From NCBI GenBank assembly GCA_050945815.1, contig JBMNTQ010000001.1, positions 1-53,261 of the forward strand: a stretch of 53,261 bases of DNA. Direction: 5' to 3'. Positions 8,378 to 16,334 of this stretch are shown one piece after another. The notes under the pieces were generated by a model, which saw only the letters and a list, made by a program, of their open reading frames with translations, ran no database searches and was not told the DNA's origin. Both the position numbers and the translations under genes were made by a program. Position 1 is the first letter of the stretch; each line of letters starts with the position of its first letter. This stretch comes from JBMNTQ01 sp050945815 (GTDB taxonomy: Bacteria > Bacillota > Clostridia > Christensenellales > JBMNTQ01).

Positions 8378-9037
8378 ATGACAAGAAATGCTTTTGAACA
8401 GTCTTTGAAAAAGCTGCATGATGATCTGGTGACTATGGGGAACATGGCTGAGGAAGCCATTGATAAAGCAATCTGCGCTTTGATAAACCAGGATAAGGAG
8501 ATGGCGGAGGAAGTGGCGCACCTGGAGAAAACAGTGGATGCTATGGAGAAGAGCATAGAGAGCCACTGTTTGAAGCTGTTGTTGCAACAGCAGCCTGTTG
8601 CGCGGGATTTGCGTGCCATTTCTACGGCTCTTAAGATGATAACGGATATTGAGCGTATCTGTGATCAGGCGGAGGATATCGTGGAAATTTCTATGCGTAT
8701 GTTTGGACAGACCTATATTAAGGAACCCAAGCATATAATGGAAATGGCGGGTGTTGCGCGGGATATGCTGACCAAGAGCATAGACGCTTACATTTGCCAG
8801 GATGTGGAGTTAGCGAAAAAGGTAATTGAGATGGACGACGTTGTGGACAATTTATTCAACACCATCAAGGAAGAACTGTCGGATTTGATGATTAAGGATC
8901 GGACTAATTTGGATCAGGTGATTGACTTTTTGATGATTGCGAAGTATTTGGAACGTATTGGAGACCATGCTGAGAACATTGCGGACTGGGTTATTTTCTC
9001 TGTGACCGGCGTGCATAAAGACGAAAGGATTATGTAG
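8378..9037 (+). CDS. phoU: Phosphate transport regulator PhoU
   Basis: A 219-residue all-helical protein made of two similar three-helix bundles; the repeated metal-binding-type signatures appear in ALKMITDIERICDQAEDI and AKYLERIGDHAENIADW. PhoU links the Pst transporter to the PhoR kinase and damps the Pho response when phosphate is plentiful. I chose ATG 8378 because AAGGAGG at 8363-8369 precedes it; the open frame extends upstream into pstB but has no other supported start. It sits between pstB and phoB, as in many Firmicutes. Confidence 0.94.
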   Translation: MTRNAFEQSLKKLHDDLVTMGNMAEEAIDKAICALINQDKEMAEEVAHLEKTVDAMEKSIESHCLKLLLQQQPVARDLRAISTALKMITDIERICDQAEDIVEISMRMFGQTYIKEPKHIMEMAGVARDMLTKSIDAYICQDVELAKKVIEMDDVVDNLFNTIKEELSDLMIKDRTNLDQVIDFLMIAKYLERIGDHAENIADWVIFSVTGVHKDERIM

Positions 9038-9043
9038 AGGGCT

Positions 9044-9739
9044 ATGGCAAGCACTGTTTTTCTTGTGGAAGATGATGAAAATATCCGCGAATTGATTCGG
9101 TATGCTTTAGGGTCGTCGGGGTTTGAGGCGGAGTGCTTTGAAACGGGGGAAGCATTTTGGGACCATGCGCAGCAGCATACGCCGGACTTGATTCTGCTGG
9201 ATATTATGCTGCCCGGCATCAGCGGGATGGACCTGTTGCAGCGGATACGCAATGATAAGCAGCTTTCCGTTGTGCCTGTCATCTTTATTACGGCAAAGGG
9301 TACGGAAGTGGATAAAGTGGCTGGCTTTGAGATGGGCGCAGATGATTATATTGTGAAGCCTTTCGGTGTTTTAGAGCTGATTGCTCGGGTAAAGGCTGTG
9401 CTGCGCCGGGGCGGGAAGCCTGTTACCGGACAGCGGCTGCAATTTAAGGACATTGAGATGGATAGCGGCAGCCGGGAAGTGTTTAAGGGCGGCAAGAAAA
9501 TTGAGCTGACCTTGAAGGAATACGACCTGCTTACCTGCTTCTTGGAGAACAAGAACAGGGTTTTGACCAGGGAACAGCTTTTGGAAAAAATATGGGGCTA
9601 TGATTTTACCGGGGAGACTCGGACTGTGGATGTACATATCAAGACACTTCGGCAAAAAATCGGAGATAATTCTGCTAACCCGATCTATATTTCGACTGTG
9701 CGCGGCATAGGTTATAGACTGAGTATGGATGAGGGGTAA
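9044..9739 (+). CDS. phoB: Response regulator PhoB/PhoP, OmpR family
   Basis: A 231-residue two-domain response regulator. The receiver domain has the acidic pair in VEDDENIREL, phospho-acceptor Asp53 in LILLDIMLPG, the conserved Thr in FITAKG and Lys in IVKPFGVLEL. The C-terminal winged helix contains the OmpR-type ELTLKEYDLL, REQLLEKIWGYDF, and RTVDVHIKTLRQKIGD recognition segments. It should bind the Pho box upstream of pstS when phosphorylated. It begins six bases after the phoU stop and is followed three bases later by its kinase. Confidence 0.92.
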   Translation: MASTVFLVEDDENIRELIRYALGSSGFEAECFETGEAFWDHAQQHTPDLILLDIMLPGISGMDLLQRIRNDKQLSVVPVIFITAKGTEVDKVAGFEMGADDYIVKPFGVLELIARVKAVLRRGGKPVTGQRLQFKDIEMDSGSREVFKGGKKIELTLKEYDLLTCFLENKNRVLTREQLLEKIWGYDFTGETRTVDVHIKTLRQKIGDNSANPIYISTVRGIGYRLSMDEG

Positions 9740-9742
9740 GCT

Positions 9743-11482
9743 ATGAAAAAGAGGATGATATTCTTCATTATGTCGATGATGCTGGTGGGCTTGGTGATTG
9801 CAGCGGTGATTACGCTAAGCGCCGTGCAGCAGCGCTTTTTGGAGGAGTCTCGGACTCATTTAGAGAGGAACATGGACCTTGTTATGTCGTCTTTGCCGGC
9901 GCAGGGCAGCTATGATGGGCTGGCAAAACAGAAGGCTGAGGTGTTGGGTAACGATACTCAGATTACCATCTTAAGCCAGGAAGGCGGGGTTTTGGGGGAT
10001 TCTCAGGTTGACAATCAGACGGCTGAGGAGCATCTGGAGCGCAAGGAAGTGCGGGAGGCGCTGGCTGGCAGCTTGGGATGGGAAGTGCGCTACAGCGACA
10101 CGCTGGGCAGCGATAGGTTATATGTAGCGAAGGTTTATGAAAATGGCGTGATAGCTCGGCTTTCTGCGCCATTCTCTTATAAACCGATTTTTACAATGGA
10201 TATTCTGCCTTCGGCTGTTTTTGCCGGTATTGTTGTATTGGTGATCGGCCTTTTGCTGACGAAGCCGCTTTTGAAACATATGCTGCGGCCTTTCTACCGG
10301 CTGGAGGTGTTGCTGACTAAAGTGATTGACGGTGTTGCGCTGGATATTCCCGAACCGGTTTATCCGGAATTGAAGCCGGTGGTGGACCGTTTAAACGATG
10401 TGGCGGATCATATCAGCAGCTATATTCGCTCGATCCGTCGGCAGACCGATAAGATTGACAGCATTGTCCAGCATATGCAGGAGGGCCTGATTATGCTGGA
10501 TGGAGAATATCGTGTGCTTTTAAGCAATGATGCAGCGAAAAAGCTGTTGAATATTGATAGTGATTTAAATGGGCAAAACTTCTTGCAATTGATGCGTAAT
10601 CGGGAGATTGCCGATGGGCTAAGCCGTACGATGCAGGAGAATGAGCCGGTGGTGCTGGAGGCCTCGATGCGGTTTGACCGGCCGGATATGCTGCGGATTT
10701 TTATCAGCCCGGTATGGGATAGAGACGGTGCGATTCTGTTTTTAAGCGATATTACCGAAATGAAGCGGGCAGAGAATGTGCGCCGGGAATTTACTGCCAA
10801 TGTTTCCCACGAACTGAAAACGCCCCTGACTACTATCAAGGGCTTTGCGGAATTGCTGTCGGAGAACATGGTGGGCGATGAGCAGGATCGCAAGAAATAT
10901 GCTATTTTGATTCGGCTGGAGGCAGAGCGGCTGATTCATTTGATTAATGATATTTTGCGTATTTCAGAGCTGGAGGAGACCAGCATTGCTACCCATCCTA
11001 CGGCTGTAGATCTATATGCTTCTGCTCGGGAGGTTTTGGAGCTGATGGAGGAACAGGCACAGAAGCGTGGCATTTCCCTGCGCCTTGTGGGGCAGCCGTT
11101 GTTTGTAGAGGCAGACTGGGATTCCATTAAGCAGTTGATCTTGAACTTGGTGGACAATGCCATCAAATACAACCGGGAGCAGGGGGAAGTGGTGGTTTCG
11201 GTGGAAGAGCAGGGTGGGCATGCCTGCCTGGCCATTGAGGATACAGGAATTGGAATTCCGGAGCAATATCATGATCGGATTTTCGAACGCTTTTACCGGG
11301 TAGACAAGGGGCGTTCGAAGAAAACCGGCGGTACGGGGCTGGGGCTTTCGATTGTGAAACACATTACTCAGTTTTACGGCGGAGAGATCCGCTTGAGCGA
11401 CCGGGCGGGCGGAGGTTCGCGCTTTGAGATATGGTTTCCTCTTTATCGGAGTGGGAATGAGGATGAGGAGGCTTTGGTTTAG
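9743..11482 (+). CDS. phoR: Sensor histidine kinase PhoR
   Basis: A 579-residue membrane kinase. The order is a first transmembrane helix (about 5-28), an extracytoplasmic domain of about 120 residues, a second helix near 155-178, a linker with HAMP-like character, a PAS domain (about 235-345), then HisKA with the phospho-acceptor His356 in NVSHELKTPLTT, and the ATPase domain with LVDNAIKYN (N box), DTGIGIP (G1) and GTGLGLSIVKH (G2). Family knowledge says it senses phosphate status via Pst/PhoU and phosphorylates PhoB. Position directly after phoB in the pst operon supports PhoR rather than a generic kinase. A terminator lies downstream at 11661. Confidence 0.92.
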   Translation: MKKRMIFFIMSMMLVGLVIAAVITLSAVQQRFLEESRTHLERNMDLVMSSLPAQGSYDGLAKQKAEVLGNDTQITILSQEGGVLGDSQVDNQTAEEHLERKEVREALAGSLGWEVRYSDTLGSDRLYVAKVYENGVIARLSAPFSYKPIFTMDILPSAVFAGIVVLVIGLLLTKPLLKHMLRPFYRLEVLLTKVIDGVALDIPEPVYPELKPVVDRLNDVADHISSYIRSIRRQTDKIDSIVQHMQEGLIMLDGEYRVLLSNDAAKKLLNIDSDLNGQNFLQLMRNREIADGLSRTMQENEPVVLEASMRFDRPDMLRIFISPVWDRDGAILFLSDITEMKRAENVRREFTANVSHELKTPLTTIKGFAELLSENMVGDEQDRKKYAILIRLEAERLIHLINDILRISELEETSIATHPTAVDLYASAREVLELMEEQAQKRGISLRLVGQPLFVEADWDSIKQLILNLVDNAIKYNREQGEVVVSVEEQGGHACLAIEDTGIGIPEQYHDRIFERFYRVDKGRSKKTGGTGLGLSIVKHITQFYGGEIRLSDRAGGGSRFEIWFPLYRSGNEDEEALV

Positions 11483-11836
11483 AGTGGATGGGCGGGGATG
11501 GCTGGCTGGCCGATGGTATCGAGGAGGATGGCTTGGCTAGGCGATGGATCCGATGGGGCGGCTTGCTTTGACAGTGGGCCTGATGGTATTTTGTAAAAGC
11601 ATCGGAGGAAATGCGAGCCGGATGGAAATGAAGCAGACAGTAGACATGGGACGAACAAATAAAGCGCCGGAAGGCGCTTTTTCTATGGGTTTTAAAAGGC
11701 GACGAGGGGGAGGAGGGGCGGCTTGGTGGCCGGGATGGGCGAAAGGCATTGCCGTGAACCATGGGGGCAAAACCTGCTCCATGTTGAGGGCCAGCTAGAC
11801 TAGAGGGGCATGGAAAGAAGAGGCAGGGGGAGAATT
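11483..11836. other. Convergent intergenic region
   Basis: This gap between phoR and the oppositely oriented ECF operon holds one bidirectional terminator (11661-11684) and GGAT/GGCT-rich sequence before it. A frame open over 11544-11798 crosses the terminator hairpin and has no ribosome site, so I do not call it a gene. Confidence 0.6.
11661..11684. terminator. Bidirectional terminator between phoR and the ECF operon
   Basis: AAAGCGCC, loop GGAA, GGCGCTTT then TTCT on the + strand; on the - strand the same stem is followed by ATTTG after three T. It separates two convergent operons and should serve both, best for phoR. Confidence 0.8.
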
Positions 11837-12511
11837 TTAAAGCCCGTATTTGAGCTTGATACGCTCTAACTTGGCACCGATAGGCTTTGCCAGGAGCAAG
11901 AGGAAAACGACGTTGGATGCGGCATAGATAGCCATAAAGGGCAGGGATGCGCCGACAACTACGAGATAGCGGTCGAGGGCGAAGGAGGTATCGAAGGATA
12001 GAACCGTCCAGATATCCATCATCAGGGAGAACACTACGCCGGCAAGGGCGCCGTAGATCAGCATCAGCGGACGGCTTTTGAGCAGCGTACGCGCGAGGAT
12101 GCCTGCAAGAAAACCCAGCAGACCCCAGGTGAACATCTGGAACGGCGTCCAGGGGCCTTGGCCGTAGAAAATATTGGACAGCAGAGCGGACAGGGAGCCA
12201 GTGAGAAAGCCGGCCTCTGCACCGAAATAGAGTGCTGTTATGACGACGACGGCGGTGACCGGCTTGAAGCCCGGCAGGGCGGCAAAGACCAGACGGCCGG
12301 CGACCGACAGGGCTATCATGACGGCTATTAGAATCAGCTTGCGGGAATTTTGCGCTTTTTTTTCAAAGGTAAGAAAAAAGGGGATGCAGGCTAGAAAGGC
12401 GATCATCATGGAGAGGACACTATAATTACGGTTGTCCCACAAGAGGATGCCTAGGACGAGGGATAGGGGGATGAGCAGAAGTATGATGCTGTAGCGAAGG
12501 TTACGTTTCAT
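11837..12511 (-). CDS. ECF transporter substrate-binding S component (CbrT-like)
   Basis: A 224-residue hydrophobic protein with about six membrane helices. Landmarks include ALPGFKPVTAVVVITALYFG, FLTGSLSALLSNIFYGQGPW and TPFQMFTWGLLGFLAG, typical of an S component of an energy-coupling-factor vitamin transporter. The S component binds the vitamin in the membrane and is energised by the T protein and paired ATPases. Here it is the last gene of a dedicated (group I) T-AA-S operon; its ATG overlaps the stop of the ATPase gene. This arrangement with a fused double ATPase is the one annotated CbrV-CbrU-CbrT for predicted cobalamin uptake, so cobalamin is my first guess, but the leader has no B12 riboswitch and another substrate is quite possible. 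Confidence 0.75.
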   Translation of the reverse strand: MKRNLRYSIILLLIPLSLVLGILLWDNRNYSVLSMMIAFLACIPFFLTFEKKAQNSRKLILIAVMIALSVAGRLVFAALPGFKPVTAVVVITALYFGAEAGFLTGSLSALLSNIFYGQGPWTPFQMFTWGLLGFLAGILARTLLKSRPLMLIYGALAGVVFSLMMDIWTVLSFDTSFALDRYLVVVGASLPFMAIYAASNVVFLLLLAKPIGAKLERIKLKYGL

Positions 12512-14217
12512 TGGGAGGATGCCTCCTTGTGTGCAGCCGTGCAGGCATCTATGACCTGGCGGCAGGTAATAGCAGAGGGGAACAGATGGCGTGCTATGCG
12601 GTTGGCGGCAGTGGTGTAGAATTGGTTGCCGGAGAAAAAGGCAGTTGGGGTGTCTGATGAGAGGATGCTACGGTCGAACAGCATGGCGCAGCGGCTGGAG
12701 TATTCTGCGGCAAACTCTACATCGTGGGTGACTAACACTGCGCATAGGCCGTCGGCACGCAGTTTGTTCAGGATCTCGCCTAACTGGCGTTTGAAATAGG
12801 CGTCGATGCCTTTGGTGGGCTCGTCCAGCAGCAACACTTTCGGCTGGAGCAGCAGAACTTTGCCTAAGGCGGCTTTTTGCTGTTCGCCGCCGCTTAGATC
12901 GTAAGGGTGGCGGGCGGCGAAAGGGAGCAGCCCTAGAAGGCTGAGGGATTGGTGGATTCTGTATTTTGCTTCTTCTTTGGAGTAGCCCATGACATTGCAG
13001 ATATCTTGATAATCTTCGGTTACGGTGGGCTTGAGGAATACAGTTTGGGGGTTTTGCGGGAGCAGGGCCAGATTATGGCGATATAGCTCATTGCCTTTGT
13101 AGCGTTCGATAGCTTGTCCGTCTATTTGAATCTTGCCTTTGTAGGCTCGTTCTTGAGCGGAGAGTACTTTTAAAAGAGTGGTTTTGCCAGTTCCGTTGCT
13201 GCCCAGAATGCTGAAAAGCTCGCCGGGGTAGGCTTGGACGCTGACATCTTCTAAAATATCCGGCAGGTCTTTTTCGTAGCGGAACCAGACATGTTTCATA
13301 GAAAGGGCGGCCTTTTGCGGCGGCTGCTTTTTGCCGGCGCTGTATGGTGCGGCGCTCTGTGGCGCGACGCTCTGGGGCGCAGCGGAGAAATGGGCGGATA
13401 GAAAATTGCGCCCTTCCCGTACGGTGAGCGGGCAATCGTCTTGGATGTTTAGGCCGGCAAAGATGCGCACCGCACTGGGGAGCCCCGGCAGCATATCGTG
13501 GCCGGCGCCGCTCTGCCGCAATTTCTCGCCGACTTTTCGCGGAGTGTCGAAATGGAGGATGCGGCCGCTGTCCATCACGATGACTTGATCCGCGATGGGA
13601 AACACCTCTTCTAGGCGGTGTTCGACCAGCAAGATGGTCAGCCCCAGATCTTTGTTGATCTTTTGCAGCATGGTGATGAAATCGGCTGCTGCAATTGGGT
13701 CTAGTTGGGAGGTGGGTTCGTCGAGGATGAGTATTTTAGGCGACATGACTAGAATCGATGCCATGTTTAGCAGCTGTTTTTGACCGCCGGACAGGCTGGC
13801 AGTTTCGCTGCGAAACATAGAGTCGATGCCAAAAAAGCAGGACATCTCGCCGACTCGGCGGCGGATGATCTCTGTGGGCAGGCCCATGTTTTCCAGCCCG
13901 AAGGCCAACTCGTGCCAGACTTTATCCGTGATGAGCTGGTTGTCGGGATTTTGCAGGACATAGCCGATGTCGCAGGCGGCGGTACGGTCGGTCAGTTCTT
14001 CTATGGGGGTGTCGTTGTAGAGTATTTGGCCTTGCTTTTCGCCGTGGGGCGCCAGCTCGCGCTTGATGAGCTTTAGAAGGGTGGTTTTGCCGCAGCCGGT
14101 TTTGCCGCACACGACGATAAATTGGCCGGACTGGACGGAAAAGGAAATATCGTCCAGAGTTTTTTGCGTTTGGTTCGGGTAGGTAAAGCTTAGACCTTGG
14201 ATTTTAAGTAGTTCCAA
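12508..14217 (-). CDS. ECF transporter duplicated ATPase (CbrU-like)
   Basis: A 569-residue protein with two ABC ATPase domains fused head to tail. Domain 1: Walker A GKTGCGKTTL, signature LSGGQKQLLNMASIL, Walker B ILILDEPTSQLDP, switch His in LLVEHRLEEV. A 40-residue Ala/Pro/Ser-rich linker follows. Domain 2: Walker A GSNGTGKTTLL, signature LSGGEQQKAALGKVL, Walker B VLLLDEPTKGID, switch His in VTHDVEF. It replaces the separate EcfA1 and EcfA2 subunits. I chose TTG 14217 because GGAGG lies ten bases upstream and the protein then starts at LLKIQGLSFTY as relatives do; the frame is open to an ATG at 14274, but that would overlap the T gene by 85 bases. It sits between T and S genes and overlaps both. 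Confidence 0.88.
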   Translation of the reverse strand: MELLKIQGLSFTYPNQTQKTLDDISFSVQSGQFIVVCGKTGCGKTTLLKLIKRELAPHGEKQGQILYNDTPIEELTDRTAACDIGYVLQNPDNQLITDKVWHELAFGLENMGLPTEIIRRRVGEMSCFFGIDSMFRSETASLSGGQKQLLNMASILVMSPKILILDEPTSQLDPIAAADFITMLQKINKDLGLTILLVEHRLEEVFPIADQVIVMDSGRILHFDTPRKVGEKLRQSGAGHDMLPGLPSAVRIFAGLNIQDDCPLTVREGRNFLSAHFSAAPQSVAPQSAAPYSAGKKQPPQKAALSMKHVWFRYEKDLPDILEDVSVQAYPGELFSILGSNGTGKTTLLKVLSAQERAYKGKIQIDGQAIERYKGNELYRHNLALLPQNPQTVFLKPTVTEDYQDICNVMGYSKEEAKYRIHQSLSLLGLLPFAARHPYDLSGGEQQKAALGKVLLLQPKVLLLDEPTKGIDAYFKRQLGEILNKLRADGLCAVLVTHDVEFAAEYSSRCAMLFDRSILSSDTPTAFFSGNQFYTTAANRIARHLFPSAITCRQVIDACTAAHKEASSQ

Positions 14218-15071
14218 TGCAGGTGTTCCTCCAGTTCCAGTAGAAATGGCGCCAACATGAAGATGGCCAGACAACTATATAGAACCACCGCTCCTGTATT
14301 CGCGGCTACCGGCGTAAGGGCGGGGTAGAATTCGTAGGTAAAAAGGCCTGCCTGCATTCCGATGAGAGTAGCGGCGAAGACCAAAAGGGTTAGGATGATG
14401 AGTACGCCATCCTTTAGCCGGAAGGTGAAAAGGGAAAAATGGCTGCGGTTTTTCAGGCCGTAGCCTCGCGCCCTCATAGAGTCGGAGGTTTCTACGGCGT
14501 TTTCCAAGGACCAGGAGAGCAGCGCGCTGAAGACCCGCAGTTCGCTGAGCAGCCTGTCGACCAGCTTTTTGGAGAGGTAGAGCCCCAAGGTTTTTTGGGC
14601 GGCGCGAATGCGTTTGGATTGGGCTTTCATATCCGGAATAAAGCGCAGGGCCATAGAAAGAACCAAGGAGAGTTTGGGTGCAGCTTTTCCAAATAGGTAT
14701 ATAAATTTGTCGGAAGTCATGATGAGGTAGTAGCACTTGCACCAGAAAAGCACGGCTATTAGCATGGACGCTACGAGGGCGCCGTAGAGAAGGGCTTCTA
14801 GGGTGAATGGATTGTCGTTTACAAGGAAAAGGATGGTTTCGCCGTCGTGGCTGAACAGCGGGTTTGCCAGCGTCATCAGCAGAAACAGGACAAGGTAGAA
14901 GCCTGCGCTTTTGAGTATTTCTTTGGGGCGGCTCATGCTGGCAAAGAAGAAAAAACTGCCCAGGAGAGAGAGAGCTATGATGACCGGATTGCGTGTAAAC
15001 ATGCTGGTCAGCAATACGGCGATATAGTAGGTGAAGAGGGCTGCCGGGTGGAAAGAGGAAAAAACTCGCAT
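14190..15071 (-). CDS. ECF transporter transmembrane T component (CbrV-like)
   Basis: A 293-residue EcfT-type protein with an N-terminal group of membrane helices, a long cytoplasmic coupling region (about 130-215) and C-terminal helices. The coupling region contains ALRFIPDMKAQSKRIRAAQK and the ARG motif in SDSMRARGYG that contacts the ATPase grooves. It links the S component to the double ATPase. ATG 15071 follows GGAGG. It is the first gene of the T-AA-S operon; 237 bases of leader precede it and show no recognised riboswitch. Confidence 0.85.
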   Translation of the reverse strand: MRVFSSFHPAALFTYYIAVLLTSMFTRNPVIIALSLLGSFFFFASMSRPKEILKSAGFYLVLFLLMTLANPLFSHDGETILFLVNDNPFTLEALLYGALVASMLIAVLFWCKCYYLIMTSDKFIYLFGKAAPKLSLVLSMALRFIPDMKAQSKRIRAAQKTLGLYLSKKLVDRLLSELRVFSALLSWSLENAVETSDSMRARGYGLKNRSHFSLFTFRLKDGVLIILTLLVFAATLIGMQAGLFTYEFYPALTPVAANTGAVVLYSCLAIFMLAPFLLELEEHLHWNYLKSKV

Positions 15072-15308
15072 GGTGTTGCTTACCTCCGGTCATTGTGGGC
15101 GGCATACTTGCTAGAAGCTGGACAAAGGATACAAAAAATATCGTTTTGCCGGGCTGTGGACAAACCTTACAGCTAAAGGGCGCTTTTTGTTGGCGAAGCG
15201 ACAGCTTGAAACGCGGCAGCGCTAAAGGCGCGAAAACCTCTAATCTGACTGCTGGAAGGGCAGGGCGGTGCCTGCGACTTTGTTATGCCCGCGCGTGTTA
15301 GCCGTGTG
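15072..15308 (-). other. Unexplained leader of the ECF operon
   Basis: This 237-base leader has no B12 box or other riboswitch consensus I can recognise. It carries a near-direct repeat (GCTAAAGGGCGC at 15172-15183 and GCTAAAGGCGCG at 15221-15232, read on +) and an A/T tract at 15130-15145. It may be a regulatory leader of an unrecognised type or a dispersed repeat. Confidence 0.3.
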
Positions 15309-15752
15309 TTAGCGGGGGTTTTTGCCGTTGTAGGCCTCAATGAGCTTGTGGGCGATGGTAACGGCGTTTCGGATCAGATCCGGGCAGATGCGCTGGTTGA
15401 TTTCAGGGTGTATCATGCCTTTTTCTTTTTCCATATCATAGCCTAACAATTCGCGGCAGATGATGGTGGAGTGTTTTTCTTTGAATTGGGCAAGGAACTC
15501 CCGGGTAATGTTGGCAATACGGTCTTTTGCTTGTGTGTCTTCCCAATCATCGTAGGGGAAAGCAAGGCCTAAGGCCATGACTGCACCGGTCACGGCACCA
15601 CAGATTTCCGAGGCGCGCATCCCGCCTCCAAAACCGCCGGACACCGCCAGAGAAAGGGACAGGCTTTGGCCTGTATCGTCTGTTAGGGCACCTAGAACCG
15701 ATTGGGCGCAGTTGTAGCCGCCTTCGTGTAGCAGGGTTGCTTTTTCTTCCAT
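15309..15752 (-). CDS. C_GCAxxG_C_C family redox-type protein
   Basis: A 147-residue small cytoplasmic protein of the C_GCAxxG_C_C family. It has GYNCAQSVLGA near residue 12, GGGMRASEICGAVTGAVMALG in the middle, ICRELLGYD, and ICPDLIRNAV near the C-terminus, so the four spaced Cys of the family are present. The family is common in anaerobes and is thought to have a redox or metal role; no reaction is established. I use ATG 15752, seven bases after GGAGGAG, rather than the GTG at 15758 that abuts the ribosome site. It lies 72 bases downstream of nrdG on the same strand and may be co-transcribed with it. Confidence 0.85.
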   Translation of the reverse strand: MEEKATLLHEGGYNCAQSVLGALTDDTGQSLSLSLAVSGGFGGGMRASEICGAVTGAVMALGLAFPYDDWEDTQAKDRIANITREFLAQFKEKHSTIICRELLGYDMEKEKGMIHPEINQRICPDLIRNAVTIAHKLIEAYNGKNPR

Positions 15753-15824
15753 GATCACTCCTCCAATCGATGTTTTTTTAGTGAGGTCATTGCAACAAGC
15801 GAGGCTGTGTTGGCCGATGGCTTC

Positions 15825-16334
15825 TTATAGCCAGCCGCCGCCGACGGCGAGGCAGGCCTTTTCCGCTTGCAACGAAGCGGGGATATCCAAGATACGCTGG
15901 TTGGACGAGCCGTGGAATTTCAGATCCAGGCTGCGCAGCGATTGCAGATAGGGGCCGTCTACTAAAATATCGATCTGCCTGAGCAGGCGCAGTGCCTTTT
16001 CGTCTCGCAGCAATTCTTCGAAGGTATAGCCTGTGTAGACTGCCAGATTCAGGCCGGTTTGCCTGACGCCTATTGCAAAGGGAAGCAGCTCCTCGCTTTG
16101 GCAGAAAGGTTCGCCGCCGCTGATGGTAACGCCTTGAAGCAGGGGGTTGTTGTGGATTTTCTCCAGCAGGCAATCGATGGATTCTCTGTAGCCCCCTTCA
16201 AAAGGCTGGGTTTGGGGGTTGTGGCAGCCTGCACAGCGGCGCGGGCAGCCTTGTACGAACAGCACAAAACGCAGCCCCGGCCCATCGGTGATGGATTCGC
16301 TTACTAGGCCGGACAGGTGAAGCTTAGCTGACAT
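15825..16334 (-). CDS. nrdG: Anaerobic ribonucleotide reductase activating protein NrdG
   Basis: A 169-residue radical SAM activase. The cluster motif is CPRRCAGC (C-x3-C-x2-C, about residues 30-37), with VSESITDGPGLRFVLFVQG before it and TISGGEPF, the SAM-binding Gly-rich segment, after it. It uses a 4Fe-4S cluster and S-adenosylmethionine to install the glycyl radical on NrdD. Its start overlaps the end of nrdD by 11 bases, showing an nrdD-nrdG unit. Length is normal. Confidence 0.94.
   Translation of the reverse strand: MSAKLHLSGLVSESITDGPGLRFVLFVQGCPRRCAGCHNPQTQPFEGGYRESIDCLLEKIHNNPLLQGVTISGGEPFCQSEELLPFAIGVRQTGLNLAVYTGYTFEELLRDEKALRLLRQIDILVDGPYLQSLRSLDLKFHGSSNQRILDIPASLQAEKACLAVGGGWL

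Noticed and set aside
11544..11798. 84-residue + strand frame after phoR
   Set aside because: It reads through the bidirectional terminator and has no ribosome site or recognisable domain.
15072..15308. Cobalamin or other riboswitch before the ECF operon
   Set aside because: I looked for the B12 box and conserved core of the cobalamin switch and for thiamine and preQ1 patterns on the - strand and found none; reported only as an open finding.
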